Below, in pieces: positions 50,430 to 60,700 of a stretch of 64,000 bases of DNA. The number at the start of each line of letters is the position of its first letter. The first letter of the stretch is position 1. The notes below the pieces were generated by a model. That model made no database searches. It was not told where the DNA came from and saw only the letters and a program-made list of their open reading frames with translations. Both the position numbers and the translations under genes were made by a program. The DNA comes from Diacronema lutheri (taxonomy: Eukaryota > Haptophyta > Pavlovophyceae > Pavlovales > Pavlovaceae): assembly GCA_019448385.1 (NCBI GenBank), contig JAGTXO010000024.1, forward strand, positions 474,001-538,000, given 5' to 3'.

Positions 50430-52532
50430 TCATCTGCCGGCGGCGACGGCGTTGGTGCATGTGTCAGCGTCTTCGTCGGCGCCGGCATCACCGTTGCTGG
50501 CGGCGACGGTGTGCGCGGCGTCGTAAAAGAGCAAGAAGGCCTGGCTGTCCAGCACCTCGCGCTCAGTCGCCGCGACGACGCGTGTGTCCGAGATGTGAAA
50601 CCAGCCGCTTGCGCCGCCGCGCACATAGGCCGTGTAGTGCCCTCCGCGCATCGAGCCCTGATGCACGACGACCGCACTCAGCTCGTACCCGTACCCGTAT
50701 TGGCGGTATTGCCCGTACCCCCCGCGCGCCGTCGCGCCGTCGACGAGGGGCGGCGCGCGCAGCTGGTCCAGGTGCGTGGGTGGCGGGCCGGCGGCGGCGC
50801 AGAAGGGTCCAAGCTCGAGGCGGAGCGGGAAGTCGACGTGCGCGCTCACCTTGACGCACCGGCCGCGCTGCGCCGCGAACCGCTTCAGGTGCAGCGTGAG
50901 CGTGCGCGGCAGTCGCGAGAGCGCGTACCAGCGCACGGCTGGCTGGCGCGGCTTTGGTGACGGCTCGCCCGCGGGTGCGAGGCGCGCGACGCGCGCCGTG
51001 CACGCATCGCAGTCGTAGCCCGATCGGATCACCTCCTCGGACAAGAATGCCCACACGCACGCGCGCACACACAGACCCTTCGCCTCCGCCTCCGGCCACT
51101 TCGCCTCCACCTCCGCATCGAGCGCGCCTGGCGCACTGTCGTCGGCGGCGGCGGCCGAGTTGGCCGTCGGCGTCTGCGTGTGCGGCATCGTCGGCAGTCG
51201 GCTGTTGCGCACGGCGGCGAGCGCGACATCAAGCGGGATGGCCGGCTCGAAGGGAGGCTCGGCCTCGGCGGCGGGCGCGGCGGCGGGCGCGGCGGCGGGC
51301 GCGGCGGCGGGCGCGGCGGCGGGCGCGGCGGCGGGCGCGGCAGCGAGCGCGGCAGCGGGCGCGTCCACGAGCTGGAGCGCGTGCAATGCGGCCACCAGCT
51401 CGACGGCGGGCGCAGCGGTGAGCGGCGCGGCGGCCGGCGGCGAGGCGCGCGCGTGCACGGCCAAGCGTGCGGCGGCGGCCTTGCGCGCGCTGCGCAGATT
51501 TTCGCGCCGCGCCGCCTCCTTGCGCGCTTTGGCCGAGCCGCCGCGCGGCTCGCTCGGCGGGCGCGGCGAATCTTCGGCGGGCGCCGCCGTCGCCGCCGCT
51601 GCCGCGCGCGCGCCGATGCTCGGCGGCGCGCGGCGCGGCAGAGCGCGCACGGTCGCGCCGGTCGGGGTGCTCGGCGCTGCGCCGTGCGCCGGCAGCGGCG
51701 GCTGGAGAAGGTCGGGCGGCAGCTGCAGGGACAAGTCGAGGAATGGCTCGGCGCGGCAGCTCACACAGCCGCAGCTTAGGCAGAGAGTGTGCGCGCGCAG
51801 CTCGCCGCCGAAGACGAGGTCGACGAGCGTCAGCGGTGGCGGCCCGGCGGGCGCGCAGGCCGCCGGCGCGCTGGCCGCGGTGCGCGCGTCATCGTCGCCG
51901 CCGCTGCCGTCGCCACTGGCGTCACTGCTACTGTCATCTTCCACGTCAAGCGCGAACGGCACGCGCCGCGCCACCGTCGGTCGCGCCGCCCGCTCGGAGC
52001 GGGCGGGCGGGCGCGGCGCGCGCGGCAGCAGCTCGGCGTGCAGCGCGCCGAGCAGCGCGCGGAGCAGGTCGTGCGAATCCTGCTGCTCGCGGCCGCCAAA
52101 GCGGCGATCGTTGGTGGCGACGGCGCGGAGCACGTCCGCCGGCGTGCCCACCGCCCGCCCGCCGCCGCGCGCGCTTGCGCCGCGCGCCGCGCCGCCCGCG
52201 CCGGCCGCCGCCGCCGCCGCCTGCTCGCTGAGGAGCGCGCGCAGCGCTGCAGTGACACGGCCGGGCCTCGCAGCGTTGTGCATGGCAAGCGCATCCGGCA
52301 GGTGCCGCCCCGACGCGAGCGCCTGCAGCAGTGCGTTCGCGTAGCACGAGTTGCCGATGTTTGCGAGCCCTCGCGGCGACGATCGCAGAATGGCGGCCGG
52401 CGCGGACGGCGTGGCGGCGGCATGCGCAGCTGAGCGCGTGCTGAGCACAACAGTCGCCTCGCTCGCCTCCTCTTCCTCCTCCGCGCGGGCGGCCACCGAC
52501 GCACGCCGGCTGCCGCCTCGTGAGCGCCCCAT
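50430..52532 (-). CDS. Ubiquitin-specific protease (USP family C19 peptidase)
   Basis: USPs remove ubiquitin from proteins. The ATG at 52532 (MGRSRGGSRRASVAARAEEE) gives 700 residues in one exon. The Cys box is RGLANIGNSCYANALLQALA with the catalytic Cys; the QQDSHDLLRALL helix follows. The zinc-ribbon finger has LCLSCGCVSCRAEPFLDLSL and, after a long Ala-rich insert, SGYDCDACTARVARL. Then come LSRLPRTLTLHLKRFAAQRG and KVSAHVDFPLRLELGPFC, and the His box YELSAVVVHQGSMRGGHYTA with WFHISDTRVV and QAFLLFYDA. All catalytic parts (Cys, His, Asp) are present. The Ala/Pro insert includes a 12-base GCGGCGGGCGCG repeat near 51280-51345. The split fingers resemble USP16/USP45-like or USP36/42-like enzymes, but no accessory ZnF-UBP domain is visible. 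Confidence 0.9.
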   Translation of the reverse strand: MGRSRGGSRRASVAARAEEEEEASEATVVLSTRSAAHAAATPSAPAAILRSSPRGLANIGNSCYANALLQALASGRHLPDALAMHNAARPGRVTAALRALLSEQAAAAAAGAGGAARGASARGGGRAVGTPADVLRAVATNDRRFGGREQQDSHDLLRALLGALHAELLPRAPRPPARSERAARPTVARRVPFALDVEDDSSSDASGDGSGGDDDARTAASAPAACAPAGPPPLTLVDLVFGGELRAHTLCLSCGCVSCRAEPFLDLSLQLPPDLLQPPLPAHGAAPSTPTGATVRALPRRAPPSIGARAAAAATAAPAEDSPRPPSEPRGGSAKARKEAARRENLRSARKAAAARLAVHARASPPAAAPLTAAPAVELVAALHALQLVDAPAAALAAAPAAAPAAAPAAAPAAAPAAAPAAEAEPPFEPAIPLDVALAAVRNSRLPTMPHTQTPTANSAAAADDSAPGALDAEVEAKWPEAEAKGLCVRACVWAFLSEEVIRSGYDCDACTARVARLAPAGEPSPKPRQPAVRWYALSRLPRTLTLHLKRFAAQRGRCVKVSAHVDFPLRLELGPFCAAAGPPPTHLDQLRAPPLVDGATARGGYGQYRQYGYGYELSAVVVHQGSMRGGHYTAYVRGGASGWFHISDTRVVAATEREVLDSQAFLLFYDAAHTVAASNGDAGADEDADTCTNAVAAGR

Positions 52533-52822
52533 GTTGGCGCGCCTGGCTTGAGGGGCACAATGATGGCGGCGTACCGAGTTGACAGAGGGCCTGAGAGGGG
52601 GGCTGGACTTGGGAACTTGGGGTGGGGTGATGGGTCCACGACGCGCGCCCAGGATGGCACGGCGGCGGTCTGCGAGCCCCGCCGCCCCTGCGCGCGCCTC
52701 GTTACGCGTCCCCGCGCTGGTCGCCGGGCGCCCGCTTGGAAGCAACGGCCAGGCGGCGACCGTTGCTCATCGCGCAGTATGTACGCGCTTCCCAACTGGA
52801 CGCAAATCAGCTCTTGATCAAC

Positions 52823-54358
52823 ATGGAACCCTCCAAAATAATTAATGAATGGATTCAAAGGAAACCTGCTGTTGGCAAGATGGCCGACTCGCCGGCGGCA
52901 CCGCCGGCGTCAACGGCGCGCCGGGCGCGGCGCGACGCCAAGAAGCAGGCGCAGGCGCGCACGGCGGCATCCGTCAAGATCCAATCCGTGTGGCGCGGCA
53001 AGCAGGCGCGCGCCGACGGCAACTCGGCGCGCAGTGATGGCGCGCCGCGCGTGGACAACGCTGCGCGTGCCGGCGGCGCGGCGCGCGCCGACGGCACGGC
53101 GCCGGCCGCCGTCGTGATCGACGTAGACGGCGAAGGCGCGACGAGGACGCGCGCGATGCCGCCGTTGCGTAATGATGAGGCTGCGCCCGCCGGCGCCGCC
53201 GCTGAGGGTGAGCTGCGGCGACGGACGCCGCAGCAGCGCGCCGAGGCGTACGTGCTCGCCGTCGCCGAGGCCGCGCCCGTTGGCGCGCGCGAGCGGCTGC
53301 GCGGCGCCGCGCCATGCGTCGCGACATGCTGGGTGGGGTGCGTGGTCGCGTGCGCACGGGTCGCGACGAGCGTCGGCGCGCTCCACCGCGCGCTGCATTC
53401 CGCGCCCGCCAAGCTCGTCTCGGTGGCGTACGGCGCGCTGCTCTGCTTCTTCGGCGGGCCGTTCGCCGTCTCCTTCGCCGCGATCGAGGCGTTTAACGCG
53501 ATGGGGTGCGCCGCACGTGGCGTCCTCGTCCACTTTGCCCGTCGCCCTGCCGCGCGCGCCCCCACCGCGCCCGACCGGCCGTGCGCCCGCCGCGCCGGCG
53601 CCGCCCCGCGCGCGGCCAGGTGCGCGCGGCTGGTCGTCGAGGCGCGGGTCCTGCAGCGCGCGTGGGCCGAGGCGGAGGCGGCGGACGCGGTGGACAACGC
53701 GCTCGACGCGGATGGCGACGGCGCGGCTGACGTGGACGCGCTACCGCCGCGCGAACTGCTCGCGCGCAAGGCGGCGCTGCTGCTCGCCGCCGTCTCCGAG
53801 CCGCGGCGCGTGCAGCAGGCGGCGGGCGCGCTGCTCTCGGCGTGGCTCGGCGCTCTCGCCGTGCTGCAGCTGCGCTTTGCGCGCGCCGTTGCGCTCGCGC
53901 TTGGTGTTGCGCGAATGGCCACGCCGCCGCTTCTCTGGCTGCTCGGCGCGCCGCTCGGCCGTGCGCTCGGCCCGCGGCACGCGCACTGGGCGCCGGTGCT
54001 GCTCGAGACGCTCGCGCAGGCCGTCGCGACGTCGCTCGCGTGGCCGCTCGAGCGCGGCGTGTCCGCATGGTACTCGGCGATGCATGGCGGGCTGCTCGCC
54101 GCTCGCTCGCTCATGGAGCTCTGCGCGCAGCTCGGCTCGTCGGAGCGCGCGCCCGCACCGCTTCGCGCGGCCGCCGCGCGCGTCGGCTCGCCCGACGGGA
54201 CGCGTGCGGACGAGGCGGTCGGGTACGCGCTCTTCGTGGGCGGCTTCTCGTGCCAGCTCGCGTCGGGCTTTGAGCTGAGCTTCCCGCTGTCGGTGCTGCT
54301 GCTGCCGCTGCTGCTCATCGAGTGGGGCCTGACGTGGCAGCTGACGTGGCTCACGTAA
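52823..54358 (+). CDS. IQ-motif multi-span membrane protein, two exons
   Basis: The ATG at 52823 (MEPSKIINEWIQRKPAVGKM) is chosen as the first in-frame ATG; 52880 is an alternative. An IQ calmodulin-binding motif (AASVKIQSVWRGKQARAD) lies near residue 50. A membrane region follows (LVSVAYGALLCFFGGPFAVS). A 114-base intron (53506-53619; donor GTGCGC, acceptor GGCCAG, phase 2) joins FNAMG to CARLVVEARVLQRAWAEAEA. It is a multiple of three, so the unspliced frame is also open. An EF-hand-like acidic loop (LDADGDGAADVDAL) comes next, then further hydrophobic stretches (FARAVALALGVARMATPPLL and LSVLLLPLLLIEWGLTWQLT). The protein may be calcium/calmodulin regulated. It resembles the EF-hand membrane protein at 20-22 kb in style but not in sequence. 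Confidence 0.6.
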   Translation: MEPSKIINEWIQRKPAVGKMADSPAAPPASTARRARRDAKKQAQARTAASVKIQSVWRGKQARADGNSARSDGAPRVDNAARAGGAARADGTAPAAVVIDVDGEGATRTRAMPPLRNDEAAPAGAAAEGELRRRTPQQRAEAYVLAVAEAAPVGARERLRGAAPCVATCWVGCVVACARVATSVGALHRALHSAPAKLVSVAYGALLCFFGGPFAVSFAAIEAFNAMGCAARGVLVHFARRPAARAPTAPDRPCARRAGAAPRAARCARLVVEARVLQRAWAEAEAADAVDNALDADGDGAADVDALPPRELLARKAALLLAAVSEPRRVQQAAGALLSAWLGALAVLQLRFARAVALALGVARMATPPLLWLLGAPLGRALGPRHAHWAPVLLETLAQAVATSLAWPLERGVSAWYSAMHGGLLAARSLMELCAQLGSSERAPAPLRAAAARVGSPDGTRADEAVGYALFVGGFSCQLASGFELSFPLSVLLLPLLLIEWGLTWQLTWLT

Positions 54359-54377
54359 TTTTTTTTCACACAGCCTC

Positions 54378-54612
54378 GTATAGATGGTCAAGCCAAATCC
54401 GATCAGGGGCACGATCGAGCGCCCCGAGTGCAGCGCGGGCCATTCGGAAGGACGTCCTTGTGAGGGAGCTCTTCGCGTTTGGCGAGCGGGGGAGCACGAC
54501 GCGCAGCGTTGCTGCGGCGGCGTGCGGGCGGCGAGCAGCGGTCGGGCTGCTCGCGACGAGGCCGGAGCAGACGGCGCCGTGGCCGCCGGCGCAGGTGACG
54601 CGCGCCGACGAG
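54378..54612 (-). mobile_element. 235-base interspersed repeat, copy 2, downstream of the Fanzor gene
   Basis: On the minus strand this block is about 95% identical to 11540-11772, with differences clustered toward its last 100 bases and one two-base indel. It lies 172 bases downstream of the Fanzor-fusion stop (54785), in the same orientation, and about 20 bases after the stop of the plus-strand IQ gene. No flanking direct repeat is visible at this copy. Being downstream of and co-oriented with a TnpB-family gene, it sits where such elements carry the guide-RNA and right-end sequence; that link is inference. Confidence 0.55.
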
Positions 54613-54784
54613 CCGTAGCGAGCGTCCGTGATCCGCACGGCGGTTGGAGCGGGCCGGCTGGTGCGGCGCGCTCGGCCACGGGTGGCGGCGTGCACGGGCG
54701 TGCCGAATGCGGTACGCGTCGCCAGCCGCGCGCGACCTGGGCAGAGCCCGCAAAGCGTCGACCGCTGCGCGGCTCGGCCGTGCG

Positions 54785-57700
54785 TCAACGCCGGCCGCGC
54801 TTCGGCCCGCGCGCGCTGCCGCCGCCGGCACTGGCGCTGGCAGCTCCGCGGGCGGGGGTGCGGGCGCGAGCGCCGCCGCCGCCACCGCCGCCGCGCCCGC
54901 CGCCGTCGTCGCCACCGCCGTCGCCGCCGCCGCCTCCCCCGCCGTCATCGTCGTCGTCGCCGCCGCCGCCTCCGTCGCCGTCGCCGTCGCCGTCGCCCTC
55001 GCCGCCGCCGCCGTCGCCGCTGGCGTCGTCGTCGTCGTCGTCGTCGCCCTCGTCGTCGCCCTCGTCGCCGCCGTCGCCCTCGTCGTCGCAGTCGTCGCCC
55101 TCGCCGTGCACCATGCGCTCCTCACGCTCCCACACCTCGCCGCGCGCCCACCAGGCGAGCACGAGGGCAAAGCGCTCAGGCGTCGACGTGGTGTCGCGCC
55201 CGGCCGCGCGCGCCGCAATGTCGTGCACGTCGTAGAAGATGTTGCGCGCGGCGTTGTAGTCGCGGTGCACGGGCTTCTTGCCGCCGTTGCACGCCGGGCA
55301 GATGACGAGCGCGTGCACCGTGCGCGTGCCGCCCTTTGCCACGGGCAGGCGCGGGTTCTGCGCGAGCTCCGCGCCGCAGCGCTGCAGCCTGCCGCCCTTG
55401 GCGAGCCGCGGCATCGAGCAGTGCATCGACGTGTACGGCTCGGGTACGAAGACGGCCGCGACGCCGCGCCGCCGCAGCTCGCGCAGCAGCCCCACCTGGA
55501 AGGCGGGCGGCGCGCCCTTGGGCTGCGCGCCCTTGTGGTCGTGCAGCCACTTGCCCACGCACACGAGCAGCCGGTCGCGCGTCACGCCGTCGACGCAGTG
55601 CGCCGCGATGAGCGCCTCGGCGACGCGCGCCGCGTTGGACCGCCCGCCGCTGTCGCGCCGCCAGCGCTCCTTGCGGCGCGCCGGCGCGTCGTACACGTGC
55701 TCGGCGGCGCGCTCGCGCACCCGCGCGCTCTCGCGGTGGAAGGCGATGTATTTGCCCGCGTCGAGCACCTTGGCGCTGTGCGCCTCGCCAAGCCGCGCCT
55801 CGTCCGCCTCCACGCTGAACTCCTCGCCGCGCCCGTCGGTGCGCACGCGCCGCCGCGCCGCGTTGGTCTTGGCCGTCTCGCGCGCAAAGCCCGCGGCGCA
55901 CGCGCGCGCGCGCTGCGTGAACTGCCGCCAGACGGCCGCCCGCCCGACGTGCGCAGAGTAGGTGGTGATGTTGCCCATGTTCGGGTCGGCCGCGACGACG
56001 ACCGCCTCCTCGATGTCGATCGCCCGCCGCAGCTCGGAGCCGAGCGCGACGGCGATGCGCCCGTCCGGCCGGCGCCAGCGGTGCAGGACGCTCGAGCTGC
56101 CGGCCGGCGCCTGCGCCTTCGGCACGAGGACGGTCGCGACGGCGTGCACGGCGACGCCATCCGTCACCACCGACGTGACGGGCTGCCGGCCCGGGAGCGG
56201 CACGCGCGGCAGCGGCGCGAGGCCCACCCACGAGCGCCGCGCGTGCCACGGCAGATCGGCCGGCGGCCGCTCGCGCCCGGCGTAGTCGAAGACGCGGTTG
56301 GAGATGTCGAAGCGCGTCGCGAAGACCGCGTACCTGACGCGCACGTCGGACATTGGCGGGACAAACGAGCCGCCTTGAGCGGTCCACTTGATCGGCTCGC
56401 CATCGTGGTCGCGCAGGTCCAGCGCCTTGAGCCGCGCGCGCAGCTCCTTGCGCTCGTCGTCCGGGAGCGTCTCCCAGATGGCGTTCGCGGTGAGGCGCAC
56501 GTTGCGCGGCACCTGCGCGCAGCGCGCGGCGCGCGAGCGCGCGGGCGCGTGACCAACCTGGCCGCGGGGCGGCGCGCACGGCGGCGGCGCGCGCGCTTGG
56601 GCGCTCGGCGGCGGTAGCGGCAGCCGCGCCTCGCGCGCACATTGTGCGTGCGCAGCGGCGCCACATTATACCGCGGCGGCCGGTCGGTGAGCTGCGTGTA
56701 CAGGCGCGCGAGCCGGCAGAGCAGCGCCTGCCCCTTGGCCACGTGCTGCAGGTTGCGGATCTGCACGAGGAAGTAGCGCGTCGTGTGCCGGTCGTAGTTC
56801 CACCTTTTCGTGGGCGCGCACTCGTAGTTGATCTTGTGGAGGACCATGTCGGGCAGGTGGCGGTCGAGCGCGGCGGGGCAGCCGACGCGCGCGCCCTCCA
56901 CGTCGCCGCGCAGCAGCCGCTCGCACAGCTCGCGCACGCGCGCGTTTCGCTGCATCTCGGGCAGCGCGACGAGCGCCTCGTCGCGCTCGACTGCCGCGCG
57001 GACGACGTCGCGGAGCAGCCCGTTCACGACGCGCGATGGGTGCATCAGGCACGCGGTGGACACCTGCGTCGCCTCCGCCTCGAGGATCTCCGTGAGGCCC
57101 ACCGCGCAGACGGGCTGGACGCCCTCGGCCATCTCGCCGACGGCGCGCGCCGTCGCCGCCTTGGTCTGCGCGGCGGCTTGCTCGGCGGGCTTGCCTCGGG
57201 CCGCTGCACCGTACGTGCTCACGTCCTTGTGCCAGCCGATCGCCGAGAAGATCGCACGGACGGTTCCCTTGTCCATCGTGGTCGACGTGTGCACGCTTGT
57301 CGACGGGCCGCCCGACGCCGCGCCGACGGCCTGCGCGCTCGCCACCGCAGCCTCGTCGCGCACCACCTTGTTGATGACGCGGTACGCCTGTGTCGTGAGC
57401 CTGTGCACGGCCGCCGCGATGCGCCGCAGCTCCTTCCGCGCACCGGGCTGCGCCGTCACCGCCTGCGGCCCCGCGTTGAGCGTCGAGCGCTTGACCACGA
57501 AGCCCGGGAGCACGCTGCCGCGCGTGCGCGCCGTCGCGCCGCCGGCGGCGCGCGCGCTCGGCGCAGCGGGTTCGTCCACGCGCGCGCGCTCGACGCCGCG
57601 CGCGCGGGGAACGCTCGGCGCGCGCGCGCCCGCGGCGTCGCGCGCGCTCGCGGCAGCACCCGCCGCGGCGCGCTTGCCCGCGGCGCCCGACACGCCGTGC

Positions 57701-60700
57701 GCGCGAAGCGGCGCCGACGCCAATGCCGACGCCGCGCCCGCGCCGCCGCTGCCGCTGCCCGATCCGCCCGCGCGCCGCTTCTGCTCGTCGCGCGTCTTGC
57801 GGAACTGGGCGACGAGGTCGCTGCTCACGTTGGCCTCAGGCTCCCACGTGTCGGCGCTCTCGTCGTAGCCCCGCCACCTGATCCGGAACTCGAACGTCAA
57901 CTTCTTGCCCGCCTTGCGGCGCTCGTCGACGACCGCCTCGACCTCGTACGTGCGCGCCTCCTCGTCGACGCTCGCGCCCGCCGCGCTCGCGCCCGTGTCC
58001 GGCCACCCAGCGACCGTGCCGCCCAGCCTCTCGGCGGCCGCGCGCAGCTGCCGCTCGCGCTGGGCGGCCGCGGCGCCTCGCGCGACCAGCGCGGGCAGCA
58101 TGCCCGCGCCGCCCGCGAGGCCGTGCGCGCCGACGCTGGCGGTCATCAGCGCGTCGAGGCACGCGAACGTTGCGAGCGCACGCGCGCCATCGTCGCCGCC
58201 GCGCGGCTGCGAGCGCACGACGGGCGATGGCCGCGGCTCCCCCTCGGCCGCGAGCAGCGGCCAGATCGCACTGGCCAGCGCGACGGCATGCGCGCCGACC
58301 GCGACGGCCACGTCCGCGTCGAGCGGCGCAAAGTCGTAGCGCACGAGCGCGGCCGGGCGCGAGTCGTCCGTCGGCCGGTCGGCGACGAGCAGCCCGACCG
58401 GGCGCGGCGGCTCGCCGGACGGCGCGGCGACGGGCACGCAGAGGAGCACGACGAGCAGGCGCGGCGTGCCGCCGAGCAGCGCGCGCGCGGCATCCGCCCC
58501 GTCGGCTCCGCCGCGCGCGGCCGCGGCGAGCAGCTCGGCCGCGCGCGTCGGGCCCAGCGCCGTGCGCGCGTCCTTGCGCGCGCGTGCGCGCGCCGTGTAC
58601 GCGGCGCAGGCGTCGTCGAGCGCCGCCGCGCTGGGCGCGGTGCCAGTCGTCGCCCACGCGCGCAGCGCGTCGCGCACCCGCGTGACGATCGCCTGGTCGA
58701 CTGCCGCCTCGCCGGCAGCGTGCGCCGGCGCGCACGCCGGCGGTGCGGCGGCAGGCGCGAGCGCGGGCGCGCCGTCGGCGCCGTCAACGCCGACGGCGCC
58801 GTCGGCGCGCCGCCACGCGAGCTTCGCCTCGATCTGCTGCCGGACGGCGTGGCAGTGCCGGTCGATGCCGCGCGCGTCGTCGAGCGCGGCCAGCGCGTCC
58901 TCAGCGGCGGGACGGCCGCTCGCGTCCGCGACGGCCTGCAGGCAGAGCAGCGCGGCCGCACGCGCGTTGCACGCGCTCTGCGGCTCGGGCGCGAGCGCGA
59001 GCTCGAGCTCGAGCGGCGACGCGCCTCGCGCCGCGGCGATCGCGTCCATCAGCACGTCCAACCGCTGCACCAGCGCCCTGTGCGCGTCGCGCGACGCGCC
59101 CGTCGACGGCGCGCGCGAGCGCGTCGCCACGAGCCCGAGCGCGCGCGCCGGCGCGCCCGCCGGCGTGTGCAGCACGAGCAGCGCCGCGCCCGCCAAGCTC
59201 GCGTTGCGCGTGACGAGCGCGAAGATGCGCGTCGCCTCGTGCGCGCCCACCGACGCCCAGATCGCAGCGCGATCGGCGTCCGTCTGCGCGTCGCACAGGT
59301 CGCGCACGTCGTCCGGCGCGAGCAGCGCGCCGCCGCCGGCGGAGCGCGCGACGATCGCCCGCGCCTCCGCCACGAAGACGGCCTGCGGCAGGTCGGCGTG
59401 GCGCGCGTCGACGATGGCGCGCGTCGCGTGCACGCCGAGCTCCACGCCGCGGTAGAAGGCGCGCGCGTTGGCCGCGCGCGCGTGCGCCGGCCGTCCGTCC
59501 GCGTTGCGCCTCGCGCGCGCCTGCTTGCTCGTGCGCGCGAGGCCGTCGCGTGGCGGTGGCGGCAGCGTGGCGAGGAAGCGCGCGGCGGGCGGCGGCGCGC
59601 GCACGCCGCGCTGCCGCCGTGCGATGGCCGCGAGCCGCCGGCCCGCCGCGCTGCCGCCCGCGCCGACGTGCTGCCGGCGGCCGAGCGCCGCCGGTGGCGG
59701 CGGCGGCGGCGGCGCGGCGGCGGGCGGCGGCGCGACGGCGGGCGGCGGCGCGGCGGCGGGCGGCGGCGCGGCGGTGGGCGGCGGCGCGGCGGCGGGCGGC
59801 AGCGGCGGCGGCGCGCCGGCGACGGCAGCACCAGTCGGCTTGTCCGCCCACGCACCCGAGACGCTGTCCCAGGCCTTGCCCGGTGGCGCGCGCCCACGCG
59901 GCCGCGGGTGGCGGGCTCGAGCGGCGGGGGGCGGGCGGCCGGCGCGCCAGTCGAAGACAGGTGCAACCGTGGCGGCAGGCGCCGAGTGCCGCGCGTCGGT
60001 CACAGAGCGCGTGGTGCGCGCGGCGACCGTCGCGCGCATGGCGGGCGGGCGGTGAGCAGCGCCCGCCGGCGCGCCGGCGGGCGCGGCAGCCGGCGCGCCG
60101 GCGGGCGCGGCCGCCTCGAGCCCGGCGGAGGCGCCGCGCTTGCGCTTGCGCGTGCCGCCGCGCGTGCGCCTGCGCGCGCGCCCGCCGCGCGCCCGTTCGG
60201 CCTGCGCGTCGCCAGCCGCGTCGCCGGCCGCGTCGCCGCGCCGCACGTAGACGACCGCGAACGCCTCCTCGCCGGTCCCGTCGACGCCGCCGCGCGCGCG
60301 GCGCAGGACCGACCGCCACTGCAGCCGCCGCGCGCGGCCGGGCTCGCACGCAAACCAGCGCCCACCGCGCCTGACGACGGCCACAAAGTCGTCGTCGCGC
60401 CGCCCGCGCCGGCGCGTGCGCAGCAGCACGCACTGCACGTCGAGCCAGCCCTCGTGCCAGTCGGCCGTGCTGGGGGCGACGCGAATCGACTGCGGGAGCT
60501 CGACGCCAAAGCCGGCGAGCCGCACGATGTGCGCGACGATGACGCTCGAAATGGCGGGGGCGCTCGACGGGTCGCCCGCTGCAGCGAGCACCGCCCCGCC
60601 CCAGTGCTCACGCGTGACGCAATCCGCGTCCTCGACGTGCACGTGCGCCACGCTCGCGCCGAGCTGGTGCAGCAACGCGCAGATGTCGGCGTCGACCGTC

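Noticed and set aside
56164-56640. Continuation of the giant minus-strand frame past 56641
   Set aside because: The residues become Arg-rich nonsense, while the GT-AG intron at 56640-56513 restores the Fanzor domain.
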